Shown: positions 1-9,678, numbered from the stretch's first letter. The stretch is DNA of 64,000 nucleotides from Kurthia massiliensis (GCF_000285555.1 NZ_HE610998.1:124657-188656), one strand, 5' to 3'. Notes: generated by a model not told the origin, from the letters alone. Numbers and translations are program-made.

Positions 1-86
1 CCGGAACCGCGCCACAGCGCGATTCCGGTTTTTTTATGCTCATTTGAAATGGCGTTTTTATACTTATGTCCCAGCCTCTTTTTATG
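1..86. repeat. Partial copy (R1) of the dispersed GGCTGGGAC element
   Basis: This is the right part of an intergenic repeat present five times in the window. It contains the strong hairpin CCGGAACCGCGC / GCGCGATTCCGG followed by a T-run, and the end TTATGTCCCAGCC. The left end lies outside the window. It sits just downstream of ahpF (minus strand) and can act as its terminator. Confidence 0.85.
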
Positions 87-93
87 ATGACTG

Positions 94-1653
94 TTATGCT
101 TCGACTAATTCTTTAACGTCTGCACGAATCATATAATCAAATGCGCCAAGTGCTGCTGTAGCACCAGAACCCATTGAAATAACAATTTGTTTGTAAGCTG
201 CGTTCGTGCAGTCACCTGCTGCAAATACGCCTGGCATATTTGTTGCACCGTGACCATCAACGATGATTTCATTACGGTCATTCATTTCAATTGTACCTTG
301 TAAAAATTCTGTGTTTGGTAATAAACCGATTTGAATGAATACGCCATCTAATGCGACTGTGTGTAGCTCTTCTGTCACTGCATCTTTGTAAACAATACCA
401 TTTACAGTGTTTTCACCTGTAATTTCTTGTGTTAATGCATTTGTGATAATCGTTACGTTCGGTAAGCTACGTAAACGCGCTTGTAGTACTGAGTCTGCTT
501 TTAATTCAGCGCTACGTTGAATGACAGTGACGTGATTCACGATACCTGCTAAATCGATTGCTGCTTCAACACCTGAGTTACCGCCACCAATGACTGCAAC
601 ATCTTTACCTTTGAATAAAGGACCATCACAGTGTGGGCAATATGCGACACCTTTGTTTTTGAATTTTTCTTCGCCTGGTACGCCTAATTGACGGTAGCGT
701 GCACCTGTAGAAAGAATGACTGTTTTTGATTTTAGTACTGCACCGTTTTCTAACGTTACTTCTACTAAATCATTTTTCGCAATGGATGCGGCACGTTGGT
801 TTTTCATGACATCTACTGGGTAGTCTGCTACGTGACCTTCAAGGCTTGCGACGAAGGCAGGACCTTCTGTTGCTTTCGTACCGATAATGTTTTCAATTGA
901 TAACGTATCATTTACTTGACCACCGAAGCGTTCTGCTACAAGACCTGTACGGATACCTTTACGTGCTGCGTAAATGGCAGCTGCAGAACCTGCTGGACCA
1001 CCACCGACAACTAATACGTCGTAAGCTTCTTTATCGTCAAAGCCTGTTGTATCTTGTGCAGCACCTAATTTATCTAAAATATCTTCTAGTGACATGCGGC
1101 CACCTTCGAAAAATTCACCGTCTTTATAAACAGCTGGCACCGCTAAAATATCTTTTTCTTTTACTTCGTCTTGATATGCGCCACCTTCAACCATTGTATG
1201 AGAAACAAGTGGATTTAGTACGGCCATAATGTTCATCGCTTGTACAACATCTGGGCAGTTGTGACAAGTAAGACTTACGTATGTTTCGAAGTGTACAGGT
1301 GTATCGATTGCTTGGATACGTTTAATTGTAGATTCTTCTACTTTTGGCGCACGACCTGATACTTGTAACAATGCTAATACTAATGAGTTGAACTCGTGGC
1401 CTAATGGAAGACCTGCGAACTCAACACCTGAATCCGCTTCGCCTGCTTTGTTAATGCTGAAGCTTGGCGTACGTGCTAGTGTTGTTTCTTCTACTGTAAT
1501 GCGTGATGACATGCTTGCTAACTCGTTCACAAGTTCTAACATATCTGTTGATGTTTTATCATCACTTGCGCTGACTTTTAATACTAAGTCCCCTTCAAGT
1601 AATGCTAATAATTGATTTAATTGCGCTTTAATGTTTGCATCTAATAATGCCAT
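94..1653 (-). CDS. ahpF: Alkyl hydroperoxide reductase subunit F
   Basis: AhpF is an FAD enzyme that passes electrons from NADH to AhpC, which then reduces peroxides in the cytosol. The 519 residues match the family length. Visible are the N-terminal thioredoxin-like domain with CxxC at about 130-133 (TCHNC), an FAD-binding GGGPAG at about 217-222, the redox pair CPHC at about 339-342, and an NAD-binding GGGNSG near 356. It lies 217 bp downstream of ahpC on the same strand, the usual ahpC-ahpF order. A weak hairpin in the gap may lower ahpF expression relative to ahpC. An AAGGATG ribosome site precedes the ATG. Confidence 0.97.
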   Translation of the reverse strand: MALLDANIKAQLNQLLALLEGDLVLKVSASDDKTSTDMLELVNELASMSSRITVEETTLARTPSFSINKAGEADSGVEFAGLPLGHEFNSLVLALLQVSGRAPKVEESTIKRIQAIDTPVHFETYVSLTCHNCPDVVQAMNIMAVLNPLVSHTMVEGGAYQDEVKEKDILAVPAVYKDGEFFEGGRMSLEDILDKLGAAQDTTGFDDKEAYDVLVVGGGPAGSAAAIYAARKGIRTGLVAERFGGQVNDTLSIENIIGTKATEGPAFVASLEGHVADYPVDVMKNQRAASIAKNDLVEVTLENGAVLKSKTVILSTGARYRQLGVPGEEKFKNKGVAYCPHCDGPLFKGKDVAVIGGGNSGVEAAIDLAGIVNHVTVIQRSAELKADSVLQARLRSLPNVTIITNALTQEITGENTVNGIVYKDAVTEELHTVALDGVFIQIGLLPNTEFLQGTIEMNDRNEIIVDGHGATNMPGVFAAGDCTNAAYKQIVISMGSGATAALGAFDYMIRADVKELVEA

Positions 1654-1815
1654 AATTGTTCATCATCCTTTCAAATTTTCTTATTTGTGAAGCGTATAGT
1701 CATTCCAAACGTTCATTCCATACGTGACAAATAGATCAATTTGCTCTCAGAAAGCATGATTTTACACCTCTATCGTTGAAAACAGAGAGCTTGTTTTTTA
1801 TTTAATAGCAGAAAA

Positions 1816-1834
1816 GAGCGCAAAAACTGCGCTC
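1816..1834 (-). terminator. Weak hairpin between ahpC and ahpF
   Basis: The inverted repeat GAGCGC / GCGCTC has a 7-nt loop. On the minus strand a short T-run follows it. It lies just after the ahpC stop and could be a partial terminator that sets the AhpC:AhpF ratio. Confidence 0.5.
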
Positions 1835-1870
1835 CTTTCATTTGTTTTTCAATGTCCTAACGACTTGAAA

Positions 1871-2434
1871 TTAGATTTTACCTACTAAATCTAGGCTAGG
1901 AGTTAATGTTTCTGCTCCTTCTTTCCATTTCGCTGGGCAAACTTCACCTGGGTGGTTACGTACGTAAGTCGCTGCTTTAATTTTGTCGATTAATTGAGAA
2001 GCGTTACGGCCGATACCATCGTTGTTGATTTCCATAGTTTGTACAACGCCGTCTGGATCGATTAAGAATGTAGCGCGTTGTGCAAGACCAGCTTCTTCAT
2101 CTAAAACGTCGAAGTTACGAGAGATTTGGTGAGTTGGGTCACCGATCATAGTGTATTGAATTTTAGAGATAGCTTCTGAGTGGTCGTGCCAAGCTTTATG
2201 TGTGAAGTGAGTATCAGTTGATACAGAGTATACTTCAGCGCCTAAAGATTTTAATGTTTCGTATTCTGTTTGTAAATCTTCAAGTTCAGTTGGGCATACG
2301 AAAGTGAAATCAGCTGGGTAGAATGCTACGACAGCCCATTTACCTTTTAAAGTTTCTTCTGTTACAGTTTTGAATTCACCGTTTTGGAATGCTTCTGCAG
2401 TGAATGGTAAGATTTGTTTGTTTACTAATGACAT
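1871..2434 (-). CDS. ahpC: Alkyl hydroperoxide reductase subunit C (peroxiredoxin)
   Basis: A typical 2-Cys peroxiredoxin of 187 residues that reduces H2O2, organic peroxides and peroxynitrite and is recycled by AhpF. The peroxidatic Cys is C47 in TFVCPTE and the resolving Cys is C166 in GEVCPAKW. I chose the ATG at 2434 because GGAGG lies 9 nt upstream; an in-frame TTG two codons earlier has no spacing from the ribosome site. A PerR-like box lies about 50 bp upstream, which fits peroxide induction of the ahpC-ahpF pair. Confidence 0.97.
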   Translation of the reverse strand: MSLVNKQILPFTAEAFQNGEFKTVTEETLKGKWAVVAFYPADFTFVCPTELEDLQTEYETLKSLGAEVYSVSTDTHFTHKAWHDHSEAISKIQYTMIGDPTHQISRNFDVLDEEAGLAQRATFLIDPDGVVQTMEINNDGIGRNASQLIDKIKAATYVRNHPGEVCPAKWKEGAETLTPSLDLVGKI

Positions 2435-2481
2435 AATCAATATCCTCCAATAGCGTGCTATTAATAATAACCATTTTTTTA

Positions 2482-2496
2482 TTAGAATGATTATTA
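2482..2496. promoter_or_regulatory. PerR-box-like operator upstream of ahpC
   Basis: The sequence TTAGAATGATTATTA matches 12 of 14 defined positions of the PerR consensus TTATAATNATTATAA. Its place in the AT-rich promoter region of ahpC is where PerR sites occur in Bacillales. This is a pattern match only. Confidence 0.65.
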
Positions 2497-2799
2497 TTTA
2501 TATCTAAATTATTATACGAAAATCTTTTTCTGTCAACCTTTTTACATTACTTTATCAGATTTCCTTCCAGCACGTCCACAAATACCTATACATCAACATT
2601 TACTGTTCTTTCATTTTTTCGTTATACTTATATATTAAAAATAAGTTTTTTTGTGAAATAATTCACATTTATCTCGAAAATTCGTTTATTTTCTATTTAA
2701 AGCATTTTGTATGTGTTTTCAATATAATTCTCAATCACATTTGATAAAAATGACATCTTTATGACTGTAATTGAGAAAACGAGCCCTACTTGTTTTCCA

Positions 2800-5667
2800 T
2801 CATTCTGTTAAATAACGATAAATAGCCTCATCAATTGCTGTATCGAGTGAAAAATGTAACGAAACGAATGAAGCTTTTCCATCTTTGTAAGGTAGTTGTT
2901 CTTCAACCGCACTCTCTACAATCGGTGTTGCGGTTCCTAAATAGAAGAAATCTGTTCCTTCCGCATCTTCTTTTTTAATAAATATATCAATGCGGAGATT
3001 GCCATGTAAAATTTTCAGGACATCTGATGACGTGAGTGTGTTGCGTGGACGCGTATACCATTTCAACGTTTTCGGATCGAGCAATTCGTCTTCATATAAC
3101 GTTTCCGCAGCCAATGATTCATCTTTTTCATACGTAATAAATAACGGACAGCTGTGCGTTGCTTCATCAATTTTATAGCCGTAAATCGTCGACGTCATAT
3201 CTTTAGACCAATTCATTAAACGACAATAGTCACGACGACCATACTTCTCTCCAATGACAAGCGGGGCATCATAACGTTTCGCATAATGATTGGCACATGC
3301 TAATACGTCTTGTAAATGCGCTACAAACTGTGGCTGTTGTAATGCCGCATCGAAAGCAACTGTACGAACGTACGCATCTTCTTCTACTTCTATTACTGCA
3401 CCACCACGATATTTTTCAAAACGTTGACTGACGAAAAATTGTAACGTTAACATATTTTCTACTGACGCAATCGTTTGAGCGTCTGTTGGCAATCCTTCTT
3501 GCTGTAGCAACGCTAAAAATTGTGATTTTAACACGCACGGTTCGGCGAGTAATAAGTCGATTAATATTAATTCATGACGTCGTTTCCCGTTCATCAGCTC
3601 TTGAGAGACAAATAATAAAATTTGATGCGCATCGCCTGTTAATGCGGTATAGCTTTTTTCGACCGCTTCTAAAAACGTATCATACGTTGCTTTCTTCTCT
3701 AAAATAACCGTCGGTGCAATGCTATTATGTTCAATGAAATCCATTAACTGTGGCACGCGATTTAAACGATTTTTTAACGCCGTATAACGTGATTTAATGG
3801 TTGCTAGCGTAATTAACGTTTTTTGATTAATCGCATCAAAAATGCGCTGTTGGGCAATTTCTTCAAAATGAACAGATGAAACCCCTTGAATATATGCCGT
3901 TTCTAGTGTGTCTCGTCGTAGATTATCCTTGTTGTACGAATTGTCCCCTGAAAGCGCCATCGGAATCATATAGTTATTTTTATAGTTACCGATGAAATCT
4001 AAAATAACGACATATTCTTTTGATGCATGTTTCCGTAAGCCGCGCCCTAATTGCTGGATAAAAATAATGCTCGATTGTGTCTGGCGGAGCATCACAATTT
4101 GATTGACCATCGGAATATCTATACCTTCATTGAAGACATCAACTGTGATGATATAATCTAGTTCGCCGCGTTCAAGTTGCTCGACGGTTTGTTCTCGCAC
4201 TGCCATATCATCTTTCCCTGTAAGCGCAGCCGTTCTTAAGCCACGTGCATTTAATTTGTCAGATAGTGCATACGCTTCATCGGCTCTACTGCAAAACATT
4301 AACCCTTTCACTGTACTGCCTGAATGGCCGTAATAATCAATTTTTTCTAAAATGTGTGTAATACGGTCATCTAAGACGAGTTGATCAATCGATAGTTCGT
4401 CACTCGTCTGATCATGAATCGTCTCGAAATCACTCACCCCAAAATAATGAAATGGACATAGCATATCTTCTGCCAATGCTTCTTGCAAGCGAATTTCATA
4501 AGCGATATTGTAATCGAACAGTTCAAACACATTAAAATCATCGGTACGTTCTGGTGTTGCGGTCATGCCTAACATAAATGTCGGCGTAAAATAATCAATG
4601 ACACGTTGATACGATGTCGCGCCCGCACGATGCACTTCATCAATTAATACGTAATCGAATGCATCTTTGGCAAATTGCGTTAAATGTTGTTCTTTTGCCA
4701 ACGTCTGAATCGTTGCAAATACATACTTCGCCGATTGCTGACGTGTATGACCGACATATAAACCGTAATCTTCATCAGGGCCACCTAATATTTGTTGGTA
4801 ATCTTGCATCGCTTTTTTCAAAATTTGCTCGCGGTGTACAATAAAGAGCATTTTTTTCGGCTTCATTTGCAATACGTCAAAAGCAGATAAATATGTCTTA
4901 CCAGTCCCCGTTGCAGAAATGACAAGCGCACGTTTTTCGCCACTTTCACGTACTTGTTGAATTTGCGTCAATGCTTTTCGTTGCATGGCATTTGGTGTAA
5001 TATAACTTGAGGCCATCGTAGGTTCAGCGACTTGTGGCGGATATTGCGTAAACGGTATAATTTTTTGTTGCGGTATTTGGGCATAATGTTGTTGATACTC
5101 GTCAATCCATGCAGTTGTTAAAGGTGACGCTTTTTGAAACGCATGGTCGAACTGTTCATTAAAACGTTGCAATAGTGCACCGTTGCTTAATGAGCTTAAT
5201 TTGACGTTCCATTCGTAATTCGTTTTTAACGCGGCGTCCGTTAAATTAGAACTGCCAACGATTAACGTTTCATAACTCCCACGGTCAAAAATATAACCTT
5301 TTGCATGAAAACCTGCTTCATTCGTTACACGCACGTCTAAATTCGGTACTTTCAATAATTGTTCGAATACGCGTGGGTGATTAAAACTTAAATAAGTTGA
5401 TGTTAATAATTGACCGCTAATGCCTTTTGTATGTAAATCTGCTAATACTGCTTTTAACATCGTTAAGCCGCCTGTTGTAATAAAAGCGACGGAAATTTTA
5501 AAATGGTGACAATGACGTAGTTCTTGTAAAATCGTCGGTAGTACTTGTTGCTGTTGGTCATTACTAATTAACTTCGGTTGTAATTCATGTGGTGAAATGT
5601 ATTGATGATTGATAAACCCGGTATGCAATGCATTTGATAGCTCCTGTTCTTTCGACAAACTAGTCAC
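2800..5667 (-). CDS. PLD-like nuclease / SF2 helicase with DUF3427-type C-terminus
   Basis: A 955-residue multidomain protein. The N-terminal ~180 residues look like a phospholipase D-type domain (H121-x-K123 in GFHAKGY, then GSSN 138-141). A superfamily II helicase core follows: Walker A ATGTGKT at 252-258, DEVH at 344-347, TAT at 369-371, and motif VI QQLGRGLRKH at 538-547. The remaining ~400 residues fit the DUF3427 region usual in this family. Only one HxK motif is visible, so a nuclease would need to dimerise, as other single-HKD PLD enzymes do. The start overlaps the end of the upstream Nudix gene by 8 bp, so the two are translationally coupled. DNA repair or anti-phage defence is inference; the architecture itself is clear. 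Confidence 0.88.
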   Translation of the reverse strand: MTSLSKEQELSNALHTGFINHQYISPHELQPKLISNDQQQQVLPTILQELRHCHHFKISVAFITTGGLTMLKAVLADLHTKGISGQLLTSTYLSFNHPRVFEQLLKVPNLDVRVTNEAGFHAKGYIFDRGSYETLIVGSSNLTDAALKTNYEWNVKLSSLSNGALLQRFNEQFDHAFQKASPLTTAWIDEYQQHYAQIPQQKIIPFTQYPPQVAEPTMASSYITPNAMQRKALTQIQQVRESGEKRALVISATGTGKTYLSAFDVLQMKPKKMLFIVHREQILKKAMQDYQQILGGPDEDYGLYVGHTRQQSAKYVFATIQTLAKEQHLTQFAKDAFDYVLIDEVHRAGATSYQRVIDYFTPTFMLGMTATPERTDDFNVFELFDYNIAYEIRLQEALAEDMLCPFHYFGVSDFETIHDQTSDELSIDQLVLDDRITHILEKIDYYGHSGSTVKGLMFCSRADEAYALSDKLNARGLRTAALTGKDDMAVREQTVEQLERGELDYIITVDVFNEGIDIPMVNQIVMLRQTQSSIIFIQQLGRGLRKHASKEYVVILDFIGNYKNNYMIPMALSGDNSYNKDNLRRDTLETAYIQGVSSVHFEEIAQQRIFDAINQKTLITLATIKSRYTALKNRLNRVPQLMDFIEHNSIAPTVILEKKATYDTFLEAVEKSYTALTGDAHQILLFVSQELMNGKRRHELILIDLLLAEPCVLKSQFLALLQQEGLPTDAQTIASVENMLTLQFFVSQRFEKYRGGAVIEVEEDAYVRTVAFDAALQQPQFVAHLQDVLACANHYAKRYDAPLVIGEKYGRRDYCRLMNWSKDMTSTIYGYKIDEATHSCPLFITYEKDESLAAETLYEDELLDPKTLKWYTRPRNTLTSSDVLKILHGNLRIDIFIKKEDAEGTDFFYLGTATPIVESAVEEQLPYKDGKASFVSLHFSLDTAIDEAIYRYLTE

Positions 5668-6061
5668 CTTCTTTTTGAATTAATTTGTGCAGCGTTGGAA
5701 TATCCGCTTCCGCCCATTGTAATGCAGGCATTTCTTCACGTCGTAACCATCGAATCTGTGCATGCTCTGACGCAATAGGTTCATCTGCAACGACTTTAGC
5801 CATATACGTTTCTAAACGTACGATGACATTTTCATACTCATGTGTCACATCTGCTACTTGATTGAATACATCAATCGTACATGATAGTTCTTCCATAATT
5901 TCACGTTTTAACGCTTGTTGTGGCGTTTCTTGCTGTTCAATTTTCCCACCTGGAAATTCCCATAAATTTGCTAATGACATTGTCGCGCTACGTTGCGCAC
6001 ATAAAATTTGTTGTTGTTCATTTTCAATGACAGCACCAACGACGTGTACTGTTTTTTTCAT
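5660..6061 (-). CDS. MutT-type Nudix (deoxy)nucleoside triphosphate pyrophosphohydrolase
   Basis: A 133-residue Nudix hydrolase. The Nudix box reads GKIEQQE, seven residues, then REIMEEL, keeping the metal-binding REx2EE; the usual Gly near the box end is Ser. The length and the N-terminal VVGAVIENEQQQILCAQRS fit the MutT/CTP-pyrophosphohydrolase group that cleans oxidised or non-standard NTPs. It is the first gene of a two-gene unit and its last codons overlap the helicase start. Coupling suggests both act on the same problem, for example damaged nucleotides and DNA (inference). Confidence 0.9.
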   Translation of the reverse strand: MKKTVHVVGAVIENEQQQILCAQRSATMSLANLWEFPGGKIEQQETPQQALKREIMEELSCTIDVFNQVADVTHEYENVIVRLETYMAKVVADEPIASEHAQIRWLRREEMPALQWAEADIPTLHKLIQKEGD

Positions 6062-6243
6062 AACATTTCCCCCTTTTGTTCATAAACTGGTAGCATGTTC
6101 AATCCAGCTTTTATTCTATTATAACGTGTAGACCGAATCGATGAATTTCATTCCCAATATTTTCTTTTAAAATACATATTTAAACGTGATATGTTTTAAA
6201 TTGTATGATTACGTAAATACTATCAATAAAGGTGGTGGCGATC

Positions 6244-6975
6244 ATGCTATTTCTCGTTCAGGGCAAAGCGTTTGCGCAGCGTACACAGTTGCAAAATGTC
6301 TCGCGGCTCGCTTACGCAGAAACAGAAGGGCTCGCACTTGACCAAGTGATGAAAGGACTCGCAAAAAGTGAACCTTACTTCGAAGGCATCGTCATGCCGA
6401 CATTTGGCGATATTCCAGGGCTTTCAAGTGAAGTGTCATTGCTTTGTTGGCATCGCTTGCACTTTAGTCGTTCACTCGTCGAACTTGCCTATTACTATAA
6501 ACAGTTTGAAGAAATTCAACGTCTCACATGTATGCCAAAACAAGAAGTACTCTCCATCCAAGATCATTACGAACAAATGGGTATCATTTTATCGCACGAA
6601 GAATGGTATTTGCCGAACTACAATTTATACGCCGCACCGAGCGTTGTTATTGCAGAGCATCGCTTACAACAATTTGCCCAGCAAGCTGTTCATTTATTGA
6701 AAACACGCGGCTGCGCGATTCAATCACTCGGCGGACGTGCATGGAAAATCGATTGCCCATATTTAATGTCTCCCCGTAAACATTTCATCGTATCGAGTCC
6801 AGCAGAAATGGTCGTTACGTACGAAGTGTTAATGGCACAAACATTACTCGCTGTAAAGCCTGTGCTCGTCAAAACAGAAGCGGACGTCGCTGCACTCGAA
6901 GCAGCAGACACATGGTTCGTCGAAATTCGCGATGGCAGCATCGTACCAGATGGCTACTATGTTTGGGCAACGTAA
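6244..6975 (+). CDS. Hypothetical protein, 243 aa
   Basis: I do not recognise this protein. It is soluble, without signal peptide or membrane helix, and rich in aromatic residues (FGDIPGLSSEVSLLCWHRLHFS; ELAYYYKQFEEIQRL). I prefer the ATG at 6244 because AAAGGTGG lies about 8 nt upstream; in-frame GTG codons at 6232/6235 overlap that site. It stands alone, divergent from the Nudix-helicase pair, and ends at a strong bidirectional terminator shared with the macrodomain gene. Codon use resembles its neighbours, so recent transfer is not evident. Confidence 0.75.
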   Translation: MLFLVQGKAFAQRTQLQNVSRLAYAETEGLALDQVMKGLAKSEPYFEGIVMPTFGDIPGLSSEVSLLCWHRLHFSRSLVELAYYYKQFEEIQRLTCMPKQEVLSIQDHYEQMGIILSHEEWYLPNYNLYAAPSVVIAEHRLQQFAQQAVHLLKTRGCAIQSLGGRAWKIDCPYLMSPRKHFIVSSPAEMVVTYEVLMAQTLLAVKPVLVKTEADVAALEAADTWFVEIRDGSIVPDGYYVWAT

Positions 6976-7012
6976 AAAAGCGGAGTGACCTCGCTAGTCG
7001 CTCCGCTTTTTC
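6974..7012. terminator. Bidirectional terminator
   Basis: Arms AAAAGCGGAG (6976-6985) and CTCCGCTTTT (7001-7010), with further pairing inside, are flanked by A and T runs. It lies between two convergent genes. Confidence 0.85.
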
Positions 7013-7017
7013 CGCGC

Positions 7018-7848
7018 TTATAATAGCCGTTCATAAATGGCTGTATCTTCTGATGAAAATGTCGTAAACACAATTTTTTCAAAACGATGTGCGCGCTGTG
7101 CTAACCAATCTTTTACCGTCGTAATCGCAATTTCTGCGGCACGGACTTTCGGAAAAGCAAACACGCCGGTTGAAATACTGCAAAAAGCAATTGACCGGAT
7201 ATCGCTCACTTCACTGGCGATGTCTAAAATCGCACGATAGCAATTGGCTAGTTGTACTTCTAAAATCGGTGTCAATGGTGCACCCGCGACATTCGGCCCT
7301 ACTGTATGAATGACGTAGCGCGACGGTAAATTGTAGCCACGTGTAATTTTCGCATGACCAACTAATTCTTGATGCCCTTGTAGTTTCATAATCATATCGC
7401 AGTCTGCCCGAAGTTGCGGGCCTGCCGTTGAGTGAATAATATTGTCTAAACAATCGTGCATCGGTTGAAAGCAACCACGCAGTTGATCATTCGCCGCATT
7501 CACAATCGCATCGACTGCTAATGTCGTAATATCTGCTTCAACGACGCCGAAATCCGGTAATGCCGTTTCAGGCACGATGTTTTTTTGCGCGCGTTCTAAT
7601 TGTAATAACGTATCCGACAATAATAACAACCGCGGATAAAGATCCCCGGGAAACCGGACGTTTAAATAGGCGCGAATGGCACGTCTTTTTTGTTCGATTG
7701 TTTTCGTTTCTGCAACATGCGGCACATTCGGCTCTGTCCGTAATAAATCAAATAAATGTTCGACGACTTCTTCATAAGAAAAATCCGCATGCATCGGCTC
7801 AAATGGCTCATGCAATAAAATGTGTGTTGCGTATTGCGCTAGCTCCAT
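7018..7848 (-). CDS. Zinc-type macrodomain protein-ADP-ribose hydrolase
   Basis: A 276-residue macrodomain protein that would remove ADP-ribose from modified proteins. The macrodomain starts near residue 100 (VVEADITTLAVDAIVNAAN), with NAAN at 117-120, then GCFQPMHDC, whose Cys126, His131 and Cys133 match the zinc site of the Staphylococcus/Streptococcus MacroD-like subfamily. Downstream, GHAKITRGYNLP and YVIHTVGP complete the fold. The ~90-residue helical N-terminus is typical of this subfamily. Family members usually sit with a SirTM sirtuin, a GcvH-like protein and a lipoate ligase; none is here, so this copy is orphaned. A GNAT gene lies 20 bp upstream on the same strand and may be cotranscribed. 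Confidence 0.9.
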   Translation of the reverse strand: MELAQYATHILLHEPFEPMHADFSYEEVVEHLFDLLRTEPNVPHVAETKTIEQKRRAIRAYLNVRFPGDLYPRLLLLSDTLLQLERAQKNIVPETALPDFGVVEADITTLAVDAIVNAANDQLRGCFQPMHDCLDNIIHSTAGPQLRADCDMIMKLQGHQELVGHAKITRGYNLPSRYVIHTVGPNVAGAPLTPILEVQLANCYRAILDIASEVSDIRSIAFCSISTGVFAFPKVRAAEIAITTVKDWLAQRAHRFEKIVFTTFSSEDTAIYERLL

Positions 7849-7868
7849 ACAGCCACCCCCTCAGGATG

Positions 7869-8351
7869 TTATGCTTGCTTTTCGTATTCCATCATACGCG
7901 TTTCTTCCCCTAAATAATCTTCATAGCCAACTTCTTTCATCTCTCGATAGCCGAGGCGTTCGACCATGCGACGCGCACGTTGATGTGTTTCAGGAATTTG
8001 CGCAGTGAAAGTATTTATGTGATGGTGCGTCTGCGCATGTTCCTCCAATAACGAAATCGCTTCTCCACCTAATCCGTGGCCCCATAATGAACTGTCGCCA
8101 ATCGCAACACCGAGCTGTGCTTTTTGTTGGCGTGTTATTTTCATATCTGCATAACCGATCAGTTGTTCATCTTGTTCAATGCCAAACCGTTCGAAGTCAG
8201 GCTGTTTTTGCTCAACAAACGTCTCAAGCCATTGTTTGATTTCCTTAAAATCCACCTGTTCCATCCAACGATTTTCTTCGCGAAATGTCTCATCTTCAAA
8301 CCATTTAGTCACTGCATCTAAGTCATCCATCGTAAAAGCACGTAATTGCAT
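7869..8351 (-). CDS. GNAT family N-acetyltransferase
   Basis: A 160-residue acetyltransferase of the RimJ/RimL-like GNAT group. It begins MQLRAFTMDDLDAVTKWF, has a central strand KAQLGVAIGDSSLWGHGLGGEAISLL covering the acetyl-CoA loop (G-x-G-L-G-G-E variant of Q/RxxGxG/A), and a C-terminal RRMVERLGYREMKEVGY. GAGGGGG precedes the ATG. The substrate cannot be told from sequence. It ends 20 bp before the macrodomain gene, probably as an operon. Confidence 0.85.
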   Translation of the reverse strand: MQLRAFTMDDLDAVTKWFEDETFREENRWMEQVDFKEIKQWLETFVEQKQPDFERFGIEQDEQLIGYADMKITRQQKAQLGVAIGDSSLWGHGLGGEAISLLEEHAQTHHHINTFTAQIPETHQRARRMVERLGYREMKEVGYEDYLGEETRMMEYEKQA

Positions 8352-8476
8352 GAAAACGCCCCCTCATCAAAATTTGTACAGTACTTTACCCGTTTTCAAT
8401 TATTTTTAATATTACTAAAAACGAGGCTGATTATTTTCGAATATGGGTAATATATGTGAAAAAGGAGGCGATGAGC

Positions 8477-9643
8477 ATGCAGACACCGTTTTTTGATTTA
8501 TTTTCATCCGGCTATGATGAAACTGTTCGTTGGCGACGTCATCTACATCAACATCCAGAGCTATCATTCCAAGAAACGAAAACCGCACAGTTTATTATCG
8601 ATAAGTTACATGAATTTGGGATTGAGCATATTCGTACGAACGTTGGAGGAAATGGCATCGTCGCCAAAATTTATGGCAAACATCCAGGTGTCACCCTCGC
8701 CTTCCGAGCCGATTTTGATGCATTGCCGATTCGAGACGCGAAAGATGCAAGCTACAAATCACAAATAGATGGTGTGATGCACGCATGTGGGCATGATGGA
8801 CATACCGCGAATTTATTAGCGATTGCGAAAATTTTACAGCAAGCACGCGACGTCTTACACGGCAATATCGTGTTGATTTTTCAACATGGCGAAGAAAAAC
8901 CACCAGGGGGCGCGCAAACGATGGTCGCAGATGGCGCACTCGATGGCGTCGATTACGTATTCGGTGCACATGTCGCCTCCGACATTCCACTCGGGAAAAT
9001 TGCGACGCGCGCGGGTGCGACGATGGCTTCTGTCGACAAATTCATCGTTGAATTACAAGGACGTGGTGGTCATGGCGGCCGTCCTCATCAAACGGTCGAC
9101 TGCATTACGATTGGCAGTCAATTTGTGACGCACATTCAGCAAATTGTTAGTAGACGCGTCAATCCGATTGACCCCGCTGTCGTCACAGTCGGTAGTTTCC
9201 ATGCGGGGAATGCGTTTAATATTATCGCCGATACCGCGTACATTGAAGGAACGGTGCGCACGATGAGCAGTACGGTCCGCGAACAAATTGAGCACGAATT
9301 CCGTGCCATTTTAGACAGTTTAAAAGTGAGTGACCATATCGACTATACGCTCGATTATGATAACGGCTATCCAGTACTCGTCAATCACGCAAAAGAAGCG
9401 GCGGTCGTGCAATCGCTCGTCGATGAACATGATTTTATCGTTAAAGATATTTCACTTGGCGCTGACGACTTTGCTTACTTTTTAGAAGAACGACCGGGTG
9501 CTTACTTTTTCGTTGGCAGTCGCACCGATGACCCTACAACACAATTCCCGCATCATCATCCGCGCTTCGACTTTGATGAACGTGCCATTCTTTATATGGG
9601 CGAAATGTTTTTAAAACTAACGAAACATTATTTATTGCCATAA
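8477..9643 (+). CDS. M20 family amidohydrolase (N-acyl-amino-acid / hippurate hydrolase type)
   Basis: A 388-residue cytosolic metallopeptidase of the M20D group, which hydrolyses N-acyl amino acids or similar amides. Metal and catalytic motifs are clear: RADFDALP (77-84), MHACGHDGH (101-109), and FQHGEEKPPGGA holding the catalytic Glu. The middle GRGGHGGRPHQTVD marks the dimerisation (lid) domain and the C-terminal FPHHHPRFDFDE the last metal His. AAAGGAGG lies 8 nt before the ATG at 8477; an ATG at 8471 and a GTG at 8456 are too close to or overlap the ribosome site. It is monocistronic, ending in a bidirectional hairpin. Confidence 0.93.
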   Translation: MQTPFFDLFSSGYDETVRWRRHLHQHPELSFQETKTAQFIIDKLHEFGIEHIRTNVGGNGIVAKIYGKHPGVTLAFRADFDALPIRDAKDASYKSQIDGVMHACGHDGHTANLLAIAKILQQARDVLHGNIVLIFQHGEEKPPGGAQTMVADGALDGVDYVFGAHVASDIPLGKIATRAGATMASVDKFIVELQGRGGHGGRPHQTVDCITIGSQFVTHIQQIVSRRVNPIDPAVVTVGSFHAGNAFNIIADTAYIEGTVRTMSSTVREQIEHEFRAILDSLKVSDHIDYTLDYDNGYPVLVNHAKEAAVVQSLVDEHDFIVKDISLGADDFAYFLEERPGAYFFVGSRTDDPTTQFPHHHPRFDFDERAILYMGEMFLKLTKHYLLP

Positions 9644-9644
9644 C

Positions 9645-9676
9645 AAAAGGCGAGCCGCAAAGCGACTCGCCTTTTT
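9645..9676. terminator. Bidirectional terminator
   Basis: Arms AAAAGGCGAG (9645-9654) and CTCGCCTTTT (9666-9675) with A and T flanks lie between the convergent amidohydrolase and membrane-protein genes. Confidence 0.85.
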
Positions 9677-9678
9677 CA

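Noticed and set aside
897-1229. Plus-strand ORF of 110 codons opposite ahpF
   Set aside because: It is a shadow of ahpF with no ribosome site and low-complexity Leu/Tyr content.
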